Shown here in pieces: positions 16,003 through 24,924 of a stretch of DNA of 64,000 nucleotides. The translations under genes and the position numbers were made by a program. A model generated the notes under the pieces. The model worked only from the letters and a program-made list of their open reading frames with translations. It had not been told where the DNA came from and did not search any database. Each line of letters opens with the position of its first letter. Position 1 is the first letter of the stretch. Origin of the DNA: an uncultured Amphritea sp. (lineage in GTDB: Bacteria > Pseudomonadota > Gammaproteobacteria > Pseudomonadales > Balneatricaceae); NCBI RefSeq assembly GCF_937127095.1, contig NZ_CAKZLP010000068.1:49358-113357 (forward strand), written 5' to 3'.

Positions 16003-16047
16003 GGTGGGTATTGAGATACTGTAAAAGGATTCAAACCTAACGTGTTT
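16003..16047 (+). repeat. Diverged direct repeat, right copy
   Basis: The first 13 bases (GGTGGGTATTGAG) are identical to 13943-13955 and the end reads GGATTCAAACCTAACGTGTTT, related to the left copy by mostly transition changes. The two copies bracket about 2.06 kb with the GGDEF remnant, the HDOD gene and yggL. Confidence 0.5.
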
Positions 16048-16092
16048 AAAACCCATCACCGCTGCTCGTCCTATGAGCAACGGTGATCTGAT

Positions 16093-16851
16093 TTACGCTC
16101 TACTCAAAAAACTCCCTGCGATCCGCCAGAATAACCGCGGGAATATCGATCCATCCAGCGATATCACGGCTCCAGATAAGTTTTCCGATATCAGCGCTTT
16201 ATCCAGACCCACTGATGTCCACATCTTCTGAGTGCGACCTTCACAGAACCATTTATCCTGATTGCGCTTAGTCTGCTTACAGAATGCCAGGGACTCCACT
16301 AAACGCTTACCTTTTTTCACCGGCTTGGGCTTAGATGGAGTCGTGTCATTATTGGCCACCGATGAGTCAGGGCTGGACGAACCACCGCCCGGATTAATGG
16401 TGACTGTGGTTGTACCCCCAATTTTGGTCGCTTTCTCGATGTCTTTCACCGACACCGCATTTGGCACCTGAATATCGAATGACTGTTGCTGAGGACAGCC
16501 TTCATAAGCGGTTTTCTTCTCAGTTGTCGGCGCTTTTCTTATAGCCACCGGCGCTTGTTTCCGGCTATTTATCAGGGCCTGCTGCTCTGCCCGTTTCCGA
16601 TTTAGCTCAGCCAGTTTCTGCTGCTGATTAAGCCGCTTAGCTTCCTCTGCTCGCCACCATTACTCTTGACCACAGCAGGGAAACGTCTGCCATCACAGGC
16701 ACCGATCAACAGCTGCTGCTGAGCATCGCATTTCTCCAGATATCCCTGACTCCATCGGGTATAAACAACGCCAAAGAAAAGACCAAAAACCAAACCCGTT
16801 AATATGATCTGACAATGCAGCAGATGTAGCCATAATCAACCAGACATCCAT
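16093..16851 (-). pseudogene. Frameshifted gene for a membrane-anchored coiled-coil protein of unknown function
   Basis: The upstream frame (to about 16660) encodes a hydrophobic segment LVFGLFFGVVYTRW and LEKCDAQQQLLIGACDGRRF. The downstream frame, from about 16650 to the stop at 16093, encodes a charged helix RAEEAKRLNQQQKLAELNRK and then a Pro/Ser-rich linker, NPGGGSSSPDSS, and a Cys-containing C-terminal part. The two match only if a one-base shift occurs near 16645-16665. A possible first start (ATG 16851) is in the downstream frame, so two compensating shifts are also possible. I do not recognise the family. Confidence 0.55.
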
Positions 16852-16859
16852 TCTTAAAC

Positions 16860-16893
16860 AAAAAAAACAGGCGCCGAATCTCTCCGGCGCCTG
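16860..16893 (-). terminator. Terminator of the aromatic monooxygenase gene
   Basis: On the minus strand CAGGCGCCG/CGGCGCCTG forms a perfect nine-base stem with a seven-base loop, followed by about eight T residues. Confidence 0.92.
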
Positions 16894-16921
16894 TTTAATA
16901 CCTGTCTATCTTAGCCTGTGA

Positions 16922-18847
16922 TTATCTGGCGACTGGTAGATAGATCCCCTCAAAGAAGGCTGTCAGTGCCTGATAGCCATCCAGTGGCAGAACCTGAGCA
17001 ATGTACTGATCCGGGCGCACAACAATCATGCAGCCCTGCTCACGGCTAATGCCACGCATATCGTAGATATCACCCAGGCCTTTATGATCGACACAGAACA
17101 CTTTCTCGTGATCCTGCAGACCAAGCTTACCTTTGGTCGGGCAAAGCAACGCAGGCATATCCTCATAAGCCAGCTGATCGAAGGTTTGCTGGAAGACCGC
17201 GCGCAGATCAATCAGCCCATCAATGTCTTCATCTTTACCGGTAAATTTCACCACCGGTGAGTTCAAATCGTTCTGCAACCAGTCTGCCAGTTTATGAATC
17301 GCTGAACCCGGCGCAGAGCTGTCGTTTTGTCCGGCAAAGGCATAGATTCTCCAGCGGGTATCGGCTTCAGCTACATGGCCAAGCTGCATCTGTTTGGCAT
17401 CCGCAACGCGAACCACCGGAGCGGAATGGAAACGGCGACCGATCTGTTCACCGGTCGCCAACGCCTGATGCGCCAGCGGGCCGATCAGCGCGGACTCATC
17501 ATACTTAACCGCCAGGCCGCCAGTGAACTCCAGATTAGCTTTGAACTGCCGTATAAAGCGTGGCTCTTCACCATTATCCAGCACAGATTCGCCAGCCGGG
17601 GCTGACATAATGCGGGCCCATTCATGGTCAGTATCGACCAGACGTTTAGCTTCAGCCCAGCGCTCAGCAGAATAACTGTGCAACAGCGCCGCATCGGCAC
17701 GCCCCTGTAGCACATGCGCCAGTTTCCAACCGAGGTTAAAGGTGTCCTGCATCGAAACGTTCATCCCCTGTCCCGCCTTAGGGCTATGAGTATGGCAGGC
17801 ATCACCGGCGGTAAACACGCGGGGATTACGAGTGGCAGACTCGCCTTCCGGCACATCATCAAAGCGGTCGGTCATCCGGTGCCCGATCTCATAGATAGAC
17901 CACCAGGCAACCTCTTTAACATCGATACTATAAGGCTGCATAATGCGGTTAGCCCCGGCGATCAGGTCATCAACGGTAAAATTACGACTAGACACACGCT
18001 CATCCGAATTAAGCTTATCCAGCTCGACATACATGCGGAAAAGATAACCGCCCTCCCGTGGCAAAATCAGCACATTACCCTCATGAGCAGAGGTGATCAG
18101 GCATTTCTGCCGCACATCGGGAAAATCGGTGTTCGCCAAAATATCCATCACACCCCAGGCCTGATGCGCTGCATCACCGTGGAGCTCGCCACCAATCGCT
18201 CTGCGTACATTAGAGCGTGCGCCATCACAACCAACCACATAGTTAGCCCGCACCGTCTTCGTTTCGCCGGCATTGATGCCGGTGTTTGCCAGCGTTACGG
18301 TAACGGGATAATCATCCGTAGTGGTATCGACCTCAACATCCACCACAGACCAGCTATAGTCTGGCGTAAGGCGTGTCCGGGAGTTCTCCATCACTTCAAG
18401 GAACAGTTGATGCACCCGCGCCTGATTGATCAGAATATGCGGCATCTCGGAGGAGTCATCGGCAACATCCTGCACCCGACCAATACGTTTGATATTGGCA
18501 GGTTTTTCCGGGTCAGGCATCCAGAAATTGGTCTGATTAACCCAGTAACTCTCGCGCTTTACCTTGTCGGCGAAGCCAAATGCCTGAAACATCTCCATGG
18601 TGCGGGTGTTGATGCCATCGGCTTTACCCTTTTCAAGAGGACCGGGAGCCGGGTCCACAATCATAGTGTCGATATCAGCGAACTGAGACAGCTGTGCCGC
18701 CAGACACAGACCGGTAGGGCCACAGCCAGCGATCAATACATCTACTTTTTCCGGCAGCGGCGCAAACTCGCTGCGATCACGACGTTTCTCTGTCGCAATT
18801 TTTATATCCGGATCAACCCCACGAAAACCATCTACATAATACTGCAT
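16922..18847 (-). CDS. mobA: FAD-dependent aromatic monooxygenase, 3-hydroxybenzoate 4-monooxygenase (MobA) type
   Basis: This 641-residue enzyme is predicted to convert 3-hydroxybenzoate to protocatechuate using NADPH and O2. It starts MQYYVDGFRGVDPDI, has the FAD motif VLIAGCGPTGLCLAAQL, the VVGCDGARSNVRRAIG block, and GDACHTHSPKAGQGMN for FAD ribityl binding. The C-terminal thioredoxin-like domain ends VVRPDQYIAQVLPLDGYQAL. From memory, long stretches and the total length match Comamonas MobA closely. Ring-cleavage genes are not in the window. It is divergent from sqr. Confidence 0.85.
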   Translation of the reverse strand: MQYYVDGFRGVDPDIKIATEKRRDRSEFAPLPEKVDVLIAGCGPTGLCLAAQLSQFADIDTMIVDPAPGPLEKGKADGINTRTMEMFQAFGFADKVKRESYWVNQTNFWMPDPEKPANIKRIGRVQDVADDSSEMPHILINQARVHQLFLEVMENSRTRLTPDYSWSVVDVEVDTTTDDYPVTVTLANTGINAGETKTVRANYVVGCDGARSNVRRAIGGELHGDAAHQAWGVMDILANTDFPDVRQKCLITSAHEGNVLILPREGGYLFRMYVELDKLNSDERVSSRNFTVDDLIAGANRIMQPYSIDVKEVAWWSIYEIGHRMTDRFDDVPEGESATRNPRVFTAGDACHTHSPKAGQGMNVSMQDTFNLGWKLAHVLQGRADAALLHSYSAERWAEAKRLVDTDHEWARIMSAPAGESVLDNGEEPRFIRQFKANLEFTGGLAVKYDESALIGPLAHQALATGEQIGRRFHSAPVVRVADAKQMQLGHVAEADTRWRIYAFAGQNDSSAPGSAIHKLADWLQNDLNSPVVKFTGKDEDIDGLIDLRAVFQQTFDQLAYEDMPALLCPTKGKLGLQDHEKVFCVDHKGLGDIYDMRGISREQGCMIVVRPDQYIAQVLPLDGYQALTAFFEGIYLPVAR

Positions 18848-19078
18848 CGCTTACACCTTCCGATCTTCTTGTTATAAAAAGAGGACCACTTTAACGCATC
18901 TTAAATATAGAGAATAATTGATTTTTATATACAGATATAAAGATAACGAATACATAAACCCTAACCTGCTGAAACAACAGATGATCGTTATAAAAGCTGA
19001 ACTCAATCTTTCCGCTTTAAATTCACTCAGCGCCTCTAAGACCATTGTCACAATTAATAAATTGACTCTGTCTACTTT

Positions 19079-19106
19079 TTGACCTTATATTAGACACATC
19101 TAATAA
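19079..19106 (+). promoter_or_regulatory. sqr promoter with overlapping palindromic operator
   Basis: TTGACC (19079-19084), a 16-base spacer and TAATAA (19101-19106) form a plausible promoter. The perfect palindrome ATTAGA-CACA-TCTAAT at 19089-19104 fills the spacer and touches the -10, as an operator for a dimeric repressor would. A TATAAT at 19108-19113 is an alternative -10 but has no -35 at the right distance. Confidence 0.5.
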
Positions 19107-19147
19107 ATATAATAGTGTTAACAAACACATTCTCTGGAGGGAAGTGT

Positions 19148-20419
19148 ATGGCGCATATCATCATCCTCGGTGCCGGTCTTGGCGGCGTTCCTATGGCCTA
19201 CGAAATGAAAGACCTGGCCGGACCAGACGATCAGGTAACGATTGTCAGTGATAAGGATTACTATCACTTCGTGCCCTCAAACCCCTGGGTCGCGGTTGAT
19301 TGGCGCAAGCGCTCAGACATCACCGTGCCACTGGCTGCGCCGATGGCCAAAAAAGGTGTTGAGCTGGTCGTTAATGCGGCTAAACGTGTTCACCCGGAAA
19401 CCAACGAACTTGAACTGGCCGACGGCACTAAACTGAGTTATGACCATCTGGTCATCGCCACCGGTCCTAAACTGGCTTTTGATGAGATCGAAGGGTTTGG
19501 GCCGGAAGGCTTCACCAACTCAGTCTGCCATATCGATCACGCCGAAGTCGCCTGTGAAGAATGGCAAGCGTTAGCAGAAAAACCCGCCCCGATTATTGTC
19601 GGCGCGGTACAGGGTGCCAGCTGTTTCGGCCCCGCCTATGAAACCGCCTTCATCATGGATTCTGATCTGCGTAAGCGCAAAATCCGTGATCAGATCCCCA
19701 TGACCTTTGTCACCTCAGAACCCTACATCGGCCACCTCGGTCTTGATGGCGTCGGCGACAGCAAAACCATGCTCGAAAGTGAATTGCGTAAGCATCATAT
19801 CGACTGGATCTGCAACGCCAAAGTAGACCGGATAGAAGATGGCCTGATGCACGTTATCGAGTGTGATGAGCAGGGCGAAGAGAAAAAGCGCCATGAACTG
19901 CCCTTCGGTTATACCATGATGCTGCCCGCCTTTACCGGTATCGACGCCGTGCGTGATATCGAAGGACTGGTGAATCCACGCGGTTTTATTGTGATCGATA
20001 AACATCAGCGCAACCCTAAATATCCCAATATCTGGGGTATTGGTGTTGCCGTCGCCATCGCCCCGAAAAAGCCAACTCCCGTGCCCACCGGCGTGCCGAA
20101 AACCGGCTTCATGATTGAGAGCATGGTCACCGCCACCGCCCACAACATCCGTTCAGTCATTGATAACAAAGAACCGGAAAGCGAAGCCACCTGGAACGCC
20201 GTCTGTCTCGCCGATATGGGTGACAGCGGCATCGCCTTTGTGGCGATGCCACAGATTCCACCACGCAACGTTAACTGGATGAAGTCCGGTAAATGGGTGC
20301 ATCTGGCGAAAGTCGGCTTTGAAAAATACTTTATGCACAAAATCCGCAGCGGTGTCAGCGAACCAATTTTCGAGAAATTCCTGATGAAGATGCTGAATAT
20401 AGATAAGTTGAAGAAGTAA
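19148..20419 (+). CDS. sqr: Sulfide:quinone oxidoreductase
   Basis: This 423-residue flavoprotein is predicted to oxidise sulfide at the membrane surface and pass electrons to quinone. The start MAHIIILGAGLGGVPMAYEM binds FAD. The three redox-active cysteines of SQR are present: C127 (TNSVCHIDH), C159 (VQGASCFGPAYE) and C353 (NAVCLADMGD). These positions are very close to 128/160/356 of Acidithiobacillus SQR. ATG at 19148 has GGAGG nine bases upstream; an in-frame start at 19115 lacks one. A terminator follows at 20430-20459. Confidence 0.92.
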   Translation: MAHIIILGAGLGGVPMAYEMKDLAGPDDQVTIVSDKDYYHFVPSNPWVAVDWRKRSDITVPLAAPMAKKGVELVVNAAKRVHPETNELELADGTKLSYDHLVIATGPKLAFDEIEGFGPEGFTNSVCHIDHAEVACEEWQALAEKPAPIIVGAVQGASCFGPAYETAFIMDSDLRKRKIRDQIPMTFVTSEPYIGHLGLDGVGDSKTMLESELRKHHIDWICNAKVDRIEDGLMHVIECDEQGEEKKRHELPFGYTMMLPAFTGIDAVRDIEGLVNPRGFIVIDKHQRNPKYPNIWGIGVAVAIAPKKPTPVPTGVPKTGFMIESMVTATAHNIRSVIDNKEPESEATWNAVCLADMGDSGIAFVAMPQIPPRNVNWMKSGKWVHLAKVGFEKYFMHKIRSGVSEPIFEKFLMKMLNIDKLKK

Positions 20420-20429
20420 TAGGTAAAAA

Positions 20430-20459
20430 GAGCCTCCCGGTCAATACCGGGAAGGCTTT
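20430..20459 (+). terminator. Terminator of sqr
   Basis: AGCCTCCCGG and CCGGGAAGGCT pair with one bulge around TCAATA, followed by TTTC. The T run is short. Confidence 0.7.
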
Positions 20460-20487
20460 CTAAGACCATTACACATTGTGTACGAGC

Positions 20488-21336
20488 CTAACTCACCCTA
20501 GCCATATACTCAGATGGCCTTAAATCACAGAGCTCTTCTAAATTACCCTGTAACACGAATACCTTTGGATCTGCACGAAACTTGAACACCCGGTACAGGT
20601 GGTAACGTTTTGCATTCGCTTGTGAAAAACGCAGCTCGTTTGGCGTCACATAGAATGGCGTGTTTTTACCATACTTGGTTGTTTTAGCTTCGATAAAGCG
20701 ATCGGCACCATCCTCTTCAAAGGAGCGGATGTCAAACCCTGCGGCAGGGCCTTCAGTCACCGACACCTGCTCTATCCGCTCAGCCAAAGATTCTTTACCC
20801 GCTCGAATAAGCCGCGCTTGCTCAAAATTGATAACGAACTGTTCTCCCGCATCACCTAACTTTTGGTTTTGCGCTTCCTGCTCCAAATAGTTTACTGCGT
20901 TAGGGATATAGATAGCTGCAACTCCAGAGAGAGTATTTAAATTGCGCTCTTCCGGTTTAGGTGGTGTATCAAAGGCGGCTAAGAGATCTGTAACCGTTGG
21001 CACCGCGGGGACAATCTCAGCATCAGCTTGGAAAAGAGACAACAATTGAGAATTTTTAACTAAATAAGAGGCCACTGCCGTTGGTAAAATCTTACGTTGG
21101 TAGTTATAACGTGGCTTGTAACCATCGATATAGGGGATACCCAATTCAATTAATACAGCGCTAATATTTTGATGTTTGAGCTCAACTGAGCTATCAGTGC
21201 GGCCCTCAAGTTGCTCCATCAACGCCCGGCGATGTTCTGCTTTGTTATATCTCTCTCCCTGTAACTCAAGACAAAGCATATTGAAGTAGTCTTGAACGGC
21301 GGCCGCTACCTCAGACTCTGACCAATTGTTAGCCAT
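20488..21336 (-). CDS. DUF3883 domain protein with a predicted PD-(D/E)xK-like nuclease fold
   Basis: This 282-residue protein has a central linker and a C-terminal DUF3883 domain (about 160-280). The domain contains LGDAGEQFVINFEQARLI, then AGFDIRSFEEDG and RFIEAKTTKYG, giving a D ... ExK pattern as in PD-(D/E)xK nucleases, and FYVTPNELRFSQANAKRYHL near the end. DUF3883 is frequent in restriction and defence genes. The N-terminal half (about 1-110) resembles HTH/DNA-binding leader regions but I cannot name it. It stands alone, convergent with sqr. Confidence 0.7.
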   Translation of the reverse strand: MANNWSESEVAAAVQDYFNMLCLELQGERYNKAEHRRALMEQLEGRTDSSVELKHQNISAVLIELGIPYIDGYKPRYNYQRKILPTAVASYLVKNSQLLSLFQADAEIVPAVPTVTDLLAAFDTPPKPEERNLNTLSGVAAIYIPNAVNYLEQEAQNQKLGDAGEQFVINFEQARLIRAGKESLAERIEQVSVTEGPAAGFDIRSFEEDGADRFIEAKTTKYGKNTPFYVTPNELRFSQANAKRYHLYRVFKFRADPKVFVLQGNLEELCDLRPSEYMARVS

Positions 21337-21504
21337 CTACATCCCTGAAATCTAAAATGCTAATTAATTTGCTGATATCTTAAAAATGGTGAGACTTAAA
21401 TCTACGATTACATCAATATTGTGTCTACAACATATTGAAAAAACATCTAAAAATCTAGAACATCTTAGATAAATAGGGATAACCTCTTCGATCAGGGAAA
21501 CGTC

Positions 21505-21813
21505 ATGAAAAAGATCATATTTACCGTCATAGTAATGGCTCTCACTGCTAACTCCAACGCAGGCTCAATCAATGTTAACGGTGCAACTGTAGGCATTGGC
21601 GACCACCTATCAAAAATCTACGATGGCTGGGGTAGCCCACAATACAGAGTTACCAGTGATAAGACCTGCCACCCCTTCGACAAAAAGAGATGCTCGTACT
21701 CAAGGTTAGTCTGGAAAAGAGATAACACCTTCTACTTGGTACAGGAGATCCGATCAAAGATCATCAACATCCGAACCACAAGATCTGAAGCGGATATTAG
21801 GAAACCGTTCTAA
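21505..21813 (+). CDS. Small exported protein of unknown function
   Basis: This 102-residue protein has a clear signal peptide (MKKIIFTVIVMALTANSNA) and a short mature domain starting GSINVNGATVGIGDHLSKIY. Two Cys residues (TCHPFDKKRC) could form a disulfide. The pattern GDxLxKIYxxWGxPQYR recalls small periplasmic domains of the SmpA/OmlA or DUF2845 type, but the match is too weak to assign. AGGGAA precedes the ATG. It is divergent from the DUF3883 gene. Confidence 0.6.
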   Translation: MKKIIFTVIVMALTANSNAGSINVNGATVGIGDHLSKIYDGWGSPQYRVTSDKTCHPFDKKRCSYSRLVWKRDNTFYLVQEIRSKIINIRTTRSEADIRKPF

Positions 21814-21905
21814 TGCTCTTATCTCCACTCTCCAACTTAAGACACCCAAAAAGTTAATCAGATCATCTGTTTTTAACAGTGGAACTTAAGCAAACACCTG
21901 CCAGA

Positions 21906-22388
21906 TCAATGATCCGGCAGGTTGTTAAATAGCTGTTCTAACAGTTTATTCAGGCGCTTGATCTGCGCTTCGGTCATGTCTTTGAAGCTTTCGCGGAACA
22001 GGTCATGGGTTGCCACCTGAATATCGGCAATCGCCTCGATGCCTTTTGCGGTCATCATCACTTCGGTGACCCGACCATCATCACTCCGAATACGTGTCTC
22101 GACCAAACCGTCTTCTTTCATCCGCTGCACGATCTTAGTGACGGTGGGCACTTTGGCAATAGCATGATGAGCGATTTTCGAAATGCTACAGGTGCCTTCC
22201 TCTTTGAGGGTAAAGAGAATGCGCCATCGAGGGATATCCAGGTTGATTTTTTTAAGCTTTTTTTCCATGGACATAGCGTAACGACCATGAACCTGAGCCA
22301 GCCAGTAAAATGGAAAATCTTCTTTGTGAAAATCTTCACTCGCAGGGTTGTAGCGCTGGCTGCGGGGGTTTCGAACGGGTTTTGTCAT
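21906..22388 (-). CDS. MarR family transcriptional regulator
   Basis: This 160-residue protein has the MarR winged helix: DIPRWRILFTLKEEGTCSIS, KIAHHAIAKVPTVTKIVQRM as recognition helix region, and RIRSDDGRVTEVMMTAKG as the wing. MarR proteins often sense aromatic or phenolic ligands and control neighbouring catabolic genes. It lies downstream of the class II aldolase gene on the same strand (183-bp gap), and near the hydroxy-acid/amidase pair and mobA, any of which could be its target. No ligand can be inferred from the sequence. Confidence 0.9.
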   Translation of the reverse strand: MTKPVRNPRSQRYNPASEDFHKEDFPFYWLAQVHGRYAMSMEKKLKKINLDIPRWRILFTLKEEGTCSISKIAHHAIAKVPTVTKIVQRMKEDGLVETRIRSDDGRVTEVMMTAKGIEAIADIQVATHDLFRESFKDMTEAQIKRLNKLLEQLFNNLPDH

Positions 22389-22571
22389 TGAGGTTGTTTG
22401 TTCCTGTAGTGATGAGCTTCATTGAAAAACACCCATCATTTTTCAACAATGAACCAGGCGTTTACATAAAGACTCATAGCGTGCCACCAGAGGGCTAATT
22501 ACCTTAATAAAACTATACTTCAGGGTTGGTAATACACCTTTCTATACGAGGCGCATTACCATGATGGATCA

Positions 22572-23333
22572 TTACCAGCACAGGCCTTTTTCGGCTTCCA
22601 TTTTGCGCACCATCGCATCGTAAAATTTAGTGGCGAAACCGCTGTCTTTAATTAGCATCTGGGTTAAGTCAGCGCACTTTTGACTGATCGCCTCTTCCAA
22701 CAGCACATCCTCACCTCCTAATGCACCCGCGGCTAGCTGTATTTCAGCGGCCCGCTGGACTGTCCATAAGAGGAAAAAGGTCCGCTCAATATCAAACTCA
22801 CCGACAGCGATACCGTGGTTTCTCAGTACCAGAATGTGCTTTTGCCCAAGGCTTTCCAACATCCGGCCTTTTTCTTCTTCAAACAGAGTGATGCCCTCAA
22901 AGGCGTGATAGCCAACCCGACCATATAATTGAGCCCCGTAGAAGCTGTCATGGGTAAAGCCGGTTTTTTTCATCGCCACCGCGGAGACTTCGTTGGTGTG
23001 GGTGTGGATGACACAGTGAACATCTTCGCGGGCGGCGTGAATCGCGCCGTGCAGCGCAAACCCTGCCGGATTGCCATCGTAAGGCGAGTCGTCCAGCTTA
23101 TTGCCATTAACATCAACCTTAATCAGGTTGAGAGGGGTAATCTCTGTGTAATTCAGCCCAAATGGATTGACTAAATATTCCCCTTCCACATCAGGAAGCC
23201 GTGCAGAGATATGGTTAAAAATAGTTTCTGTCCAACCAAAAAAATCGACCAGATGGTAACAATGCGCTAATTTAATCCGTAATGCCCACTCCCCTTCGCT
23301 GATATGCTCAGGGCGGCTGATAGTGTCACTCAT
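22572..23333 (-). CDS. Class II aldolase/adducin family protein
   Basis: This 253-residue cytosolic enzyme of the fuculose-aldolase/RhaD fold has metal-binding His residues in VIHTHTNEVSAVAMKK and LVLRNHGIAVGEFD, and the substrate segment FGWTETIFNHISARLPD. Members cleave or decarboxylate phosphorylated or hydroxylated sugar acids; specificity is not visible here. GGAGAG precedes the ATG. It begins 35 bp after the PanE-like reductase gene, so the pair is probably one operon. Confidence 0.88.
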   Translation of the reverse strand: MSDTISRPEHISEGEWALRIKLAHCYHLVDFFGWTETIFNHISARLPDVEGEYLVNPFGLNYTEITPLNLIKVDVNGNKLDDSPYDGNPAGFALHGAIHAAREDVHCVIHTHTNEVSAVAMKKTGFTHDSFYGAQLYGRVGYHAFEGITLFEEEKGRMLESLGQKHILVLRNHGIAVGEFDIERTFFLLWTVQRAAEIQLAAGALGGEDVLLEEAISQKCADLTQMLIKDSGFATKFYDAMVRKMEAEKGLCW

Positions 23334-23368
23334 AATACTCTCTCCTGTAATGAATTAGCCTGATCGGC

Positions 23369-24340
23369 TTAAGGCTGGCGCTGAGCCGCAATAAACGTTG
23401 TAAGATCCAATATACTTTTTGTCACCACCATCGGGGTGTTGACCTTCCGGGCGAGTTCTAATACGGAATAGCCGATGGCATTAAGCTCCAGTGGCTGACC
23501 ATCTTCGTAATCCTGTAACATCGAGGTTTTCACCGCGCCCATTGCAGCCCCCTGCTCCATAAAGGTTTGCGGATCAAAGTTAATCCGTGCGCCATAGGCC
23601 GCTGCCGTCAGAAGCACTTCGTTCAACATGCTGCGAACCAGCTGTTTTAAATGATCATCCGCGTAGATCTGTTCCAGCGTGCCTTTAGTCACAACAGAAA
23701 GGGGATTAGAAGTGAGGTTGGCGGCCACTTTTGTCCAGATATAATCCCGAATATTATCGATGGCCCTGGCTTCGATGCCGGTGTTCTCAATGATCTTTCT
23801 GACCTGCTCAACACGACCACTGAACTTATGGTTTATTTCACCCATCACCACTAAGTGGGGCGTGGTTGAACTGACAACCCCAGGCGCACGTCTACAGGCG
23901 GTAATAAATACCACACAGCCGATCAGATGATGCGGAGCAATGAGATCACTCCCTCTGCCTTGCGGATCGACTGCCTGAATGATTTCACCGGAAAAACGAC
24001 TTTCAATACCCTGGAAATACCACCAGGGAATACCGTTGACGACCGGGATAACGATGGTATCTTCATGCAGCATTGGCTTGATGAGCGCCAGCATGACAGG
24101 CAACGCTGGAGCTTTGGTGCAGACAAAAATAAGGTCTTGCAGGCCTAATGCTTCGGTTGAGTCAGATGCATTGACGCTAACACGGTATTCACCATCCATA
24201 TCCGTCAGATGAATACCCTCTTTTTGTAAGACATCCAGTGTCCGGCCTCTGGCCAGCACATTTACCGTTTGCCCCGAGTACGCTAAACGGGCTGCCAGGG
24301 TACATCCGATTGCGCCGGCGCCTGCGATACATATTCTCAT
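23369..24340 (-). CDS. 2-dehydropantoate 2-reductase (PanE/ApbA) family reductase
   Basis: This 323-residue NADP-dependent reductase begins MRICIAGAGAIGCTLAARLA with the GxGxxG fold. It has the catalytic Lys region DYIWTKVAANLTSNPLSVVT and the C-terminal LQDYEDGQPLELNAIGYSVL block of the PanE family. Many catabolic clusters contain PanE paralogues acting on other 2-oxo or 2-hydroxy acids. Pairing with a class II aldolase and a divergent hydroxy-acid oxidase suggests such a role instead of pantothenate synthesis, as inference. GGGAGG precedes the ATG. Confidence 0.85.
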   Translation of the reverse strand: MRICIAGAGAIGCTLAARLAYSGQTVNVLARGRTLDVLQKEGIHLTDMDGEYRVSVNASDSTEALGLQDLIFVCTKAPALPVMLALIKPMLHEDTIVIPVVNGIPWWYFQGIESRFSGEIIQAVDPQGRGSDLIAPHHLIGCVVFITACRRAPGVVSSTTPHLVVMGEINHKFSGRVEQVRKIIENTGIEARAIDNIRDYIWTKVAANLTSNPLSVVTKGTLEQIYADDHLKQLVRSMLNEVLLTAAAYGARINFDPQTFMEQGAAMGAVKTSMLQDYEDGQPLELNAIGYSVLELARKVNTPMVVTKSILDLTTFIAAQRQP

Positions 24341-24493
24341 CGTCGATACCTCCCTTATAAATTGATAGCGGGCTATTCACTGAAAAGTGTCTTAGAGTCA
24401 GCCATCAGCCGGGTGGCTATCTATTCAAAAGCGTCAACGGCCACTTCATCTGGTATCAGTACCGCGCTGGCCGTTAAAAATGACTCCGTCACT

Positions 24494-24522
24494 TTTTATA
24501 TCAATATTTTTTATATCAATAT
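24494..24522 (+). repeat. Two-copy tandem repeat (ttttatatcaatat)
   Basis: The 14-base word occurs at 24494-24507 and 24509-24522, a period of 15 bases. It lies near the start of the AT-rich control region. Confidence 0.7.
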
Positions 24523-24911
24523 TTGCCAGCCGTGCCCTTAACAATGGCGCTCAGCAACATTGAAAAAGCATCTGACCAGACAGCATTAAACCCCTAAAAA
24601 ACACACACATTTCAACAAATAAAATCATAAAAATCTGCTTTATGTCAACAAAATACTCGATTTATTAAAGACACTTTATTCTCAATATCAACTTTTTTAA
24701 AAACACCGGCAACTTATCAAAACTCAAAAAACAATTAAATATAACCATATATATCAATAATTTAAATAAAATATAACCTTAATCAATCTACTTCTGTTTA
24801 ATATTTAAACACAATTTTAGTTTCATTTAATATTTTTTTATCTGAGCATACGACCAATTATCGTCTTTACTTTTAATTGAAAAGTCAGTTGACAAATCAA
24901 GCAAAAATGAC

Positions 24912-24924
24912 GACCTTATAGGTC
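24912..24924 (+). promoter_or_regulatory. Palindromic operator candidate upstream of the hydroxy-acid oxidase
   Basis: GACC-TTATA-GGTC is a perfect 13-bp palindrome inside ATGACGACCTTATAGGTCAT. It starts 17 bases after a perfect TTGACA (24889-24894), so it would overlap the -10 of that promoter. It is 77 bp upstream of the oxidase start. Confidence 0.45.

Noticed and set aside
17714..18877. 387-codon plus-strand frame opposite the aromatic monooxygenase
   Set aside because: It is antisense to a gene with clear motifs; the translation is His/Arg-rich with no recognisable domain.
19101..19113. TATAAT at 19108-19113 as the sqr -10
   Set aside because: The only good -35 (TTGACC) would be 23 bases away; TAATAA at 19101 gives a normal spacer.
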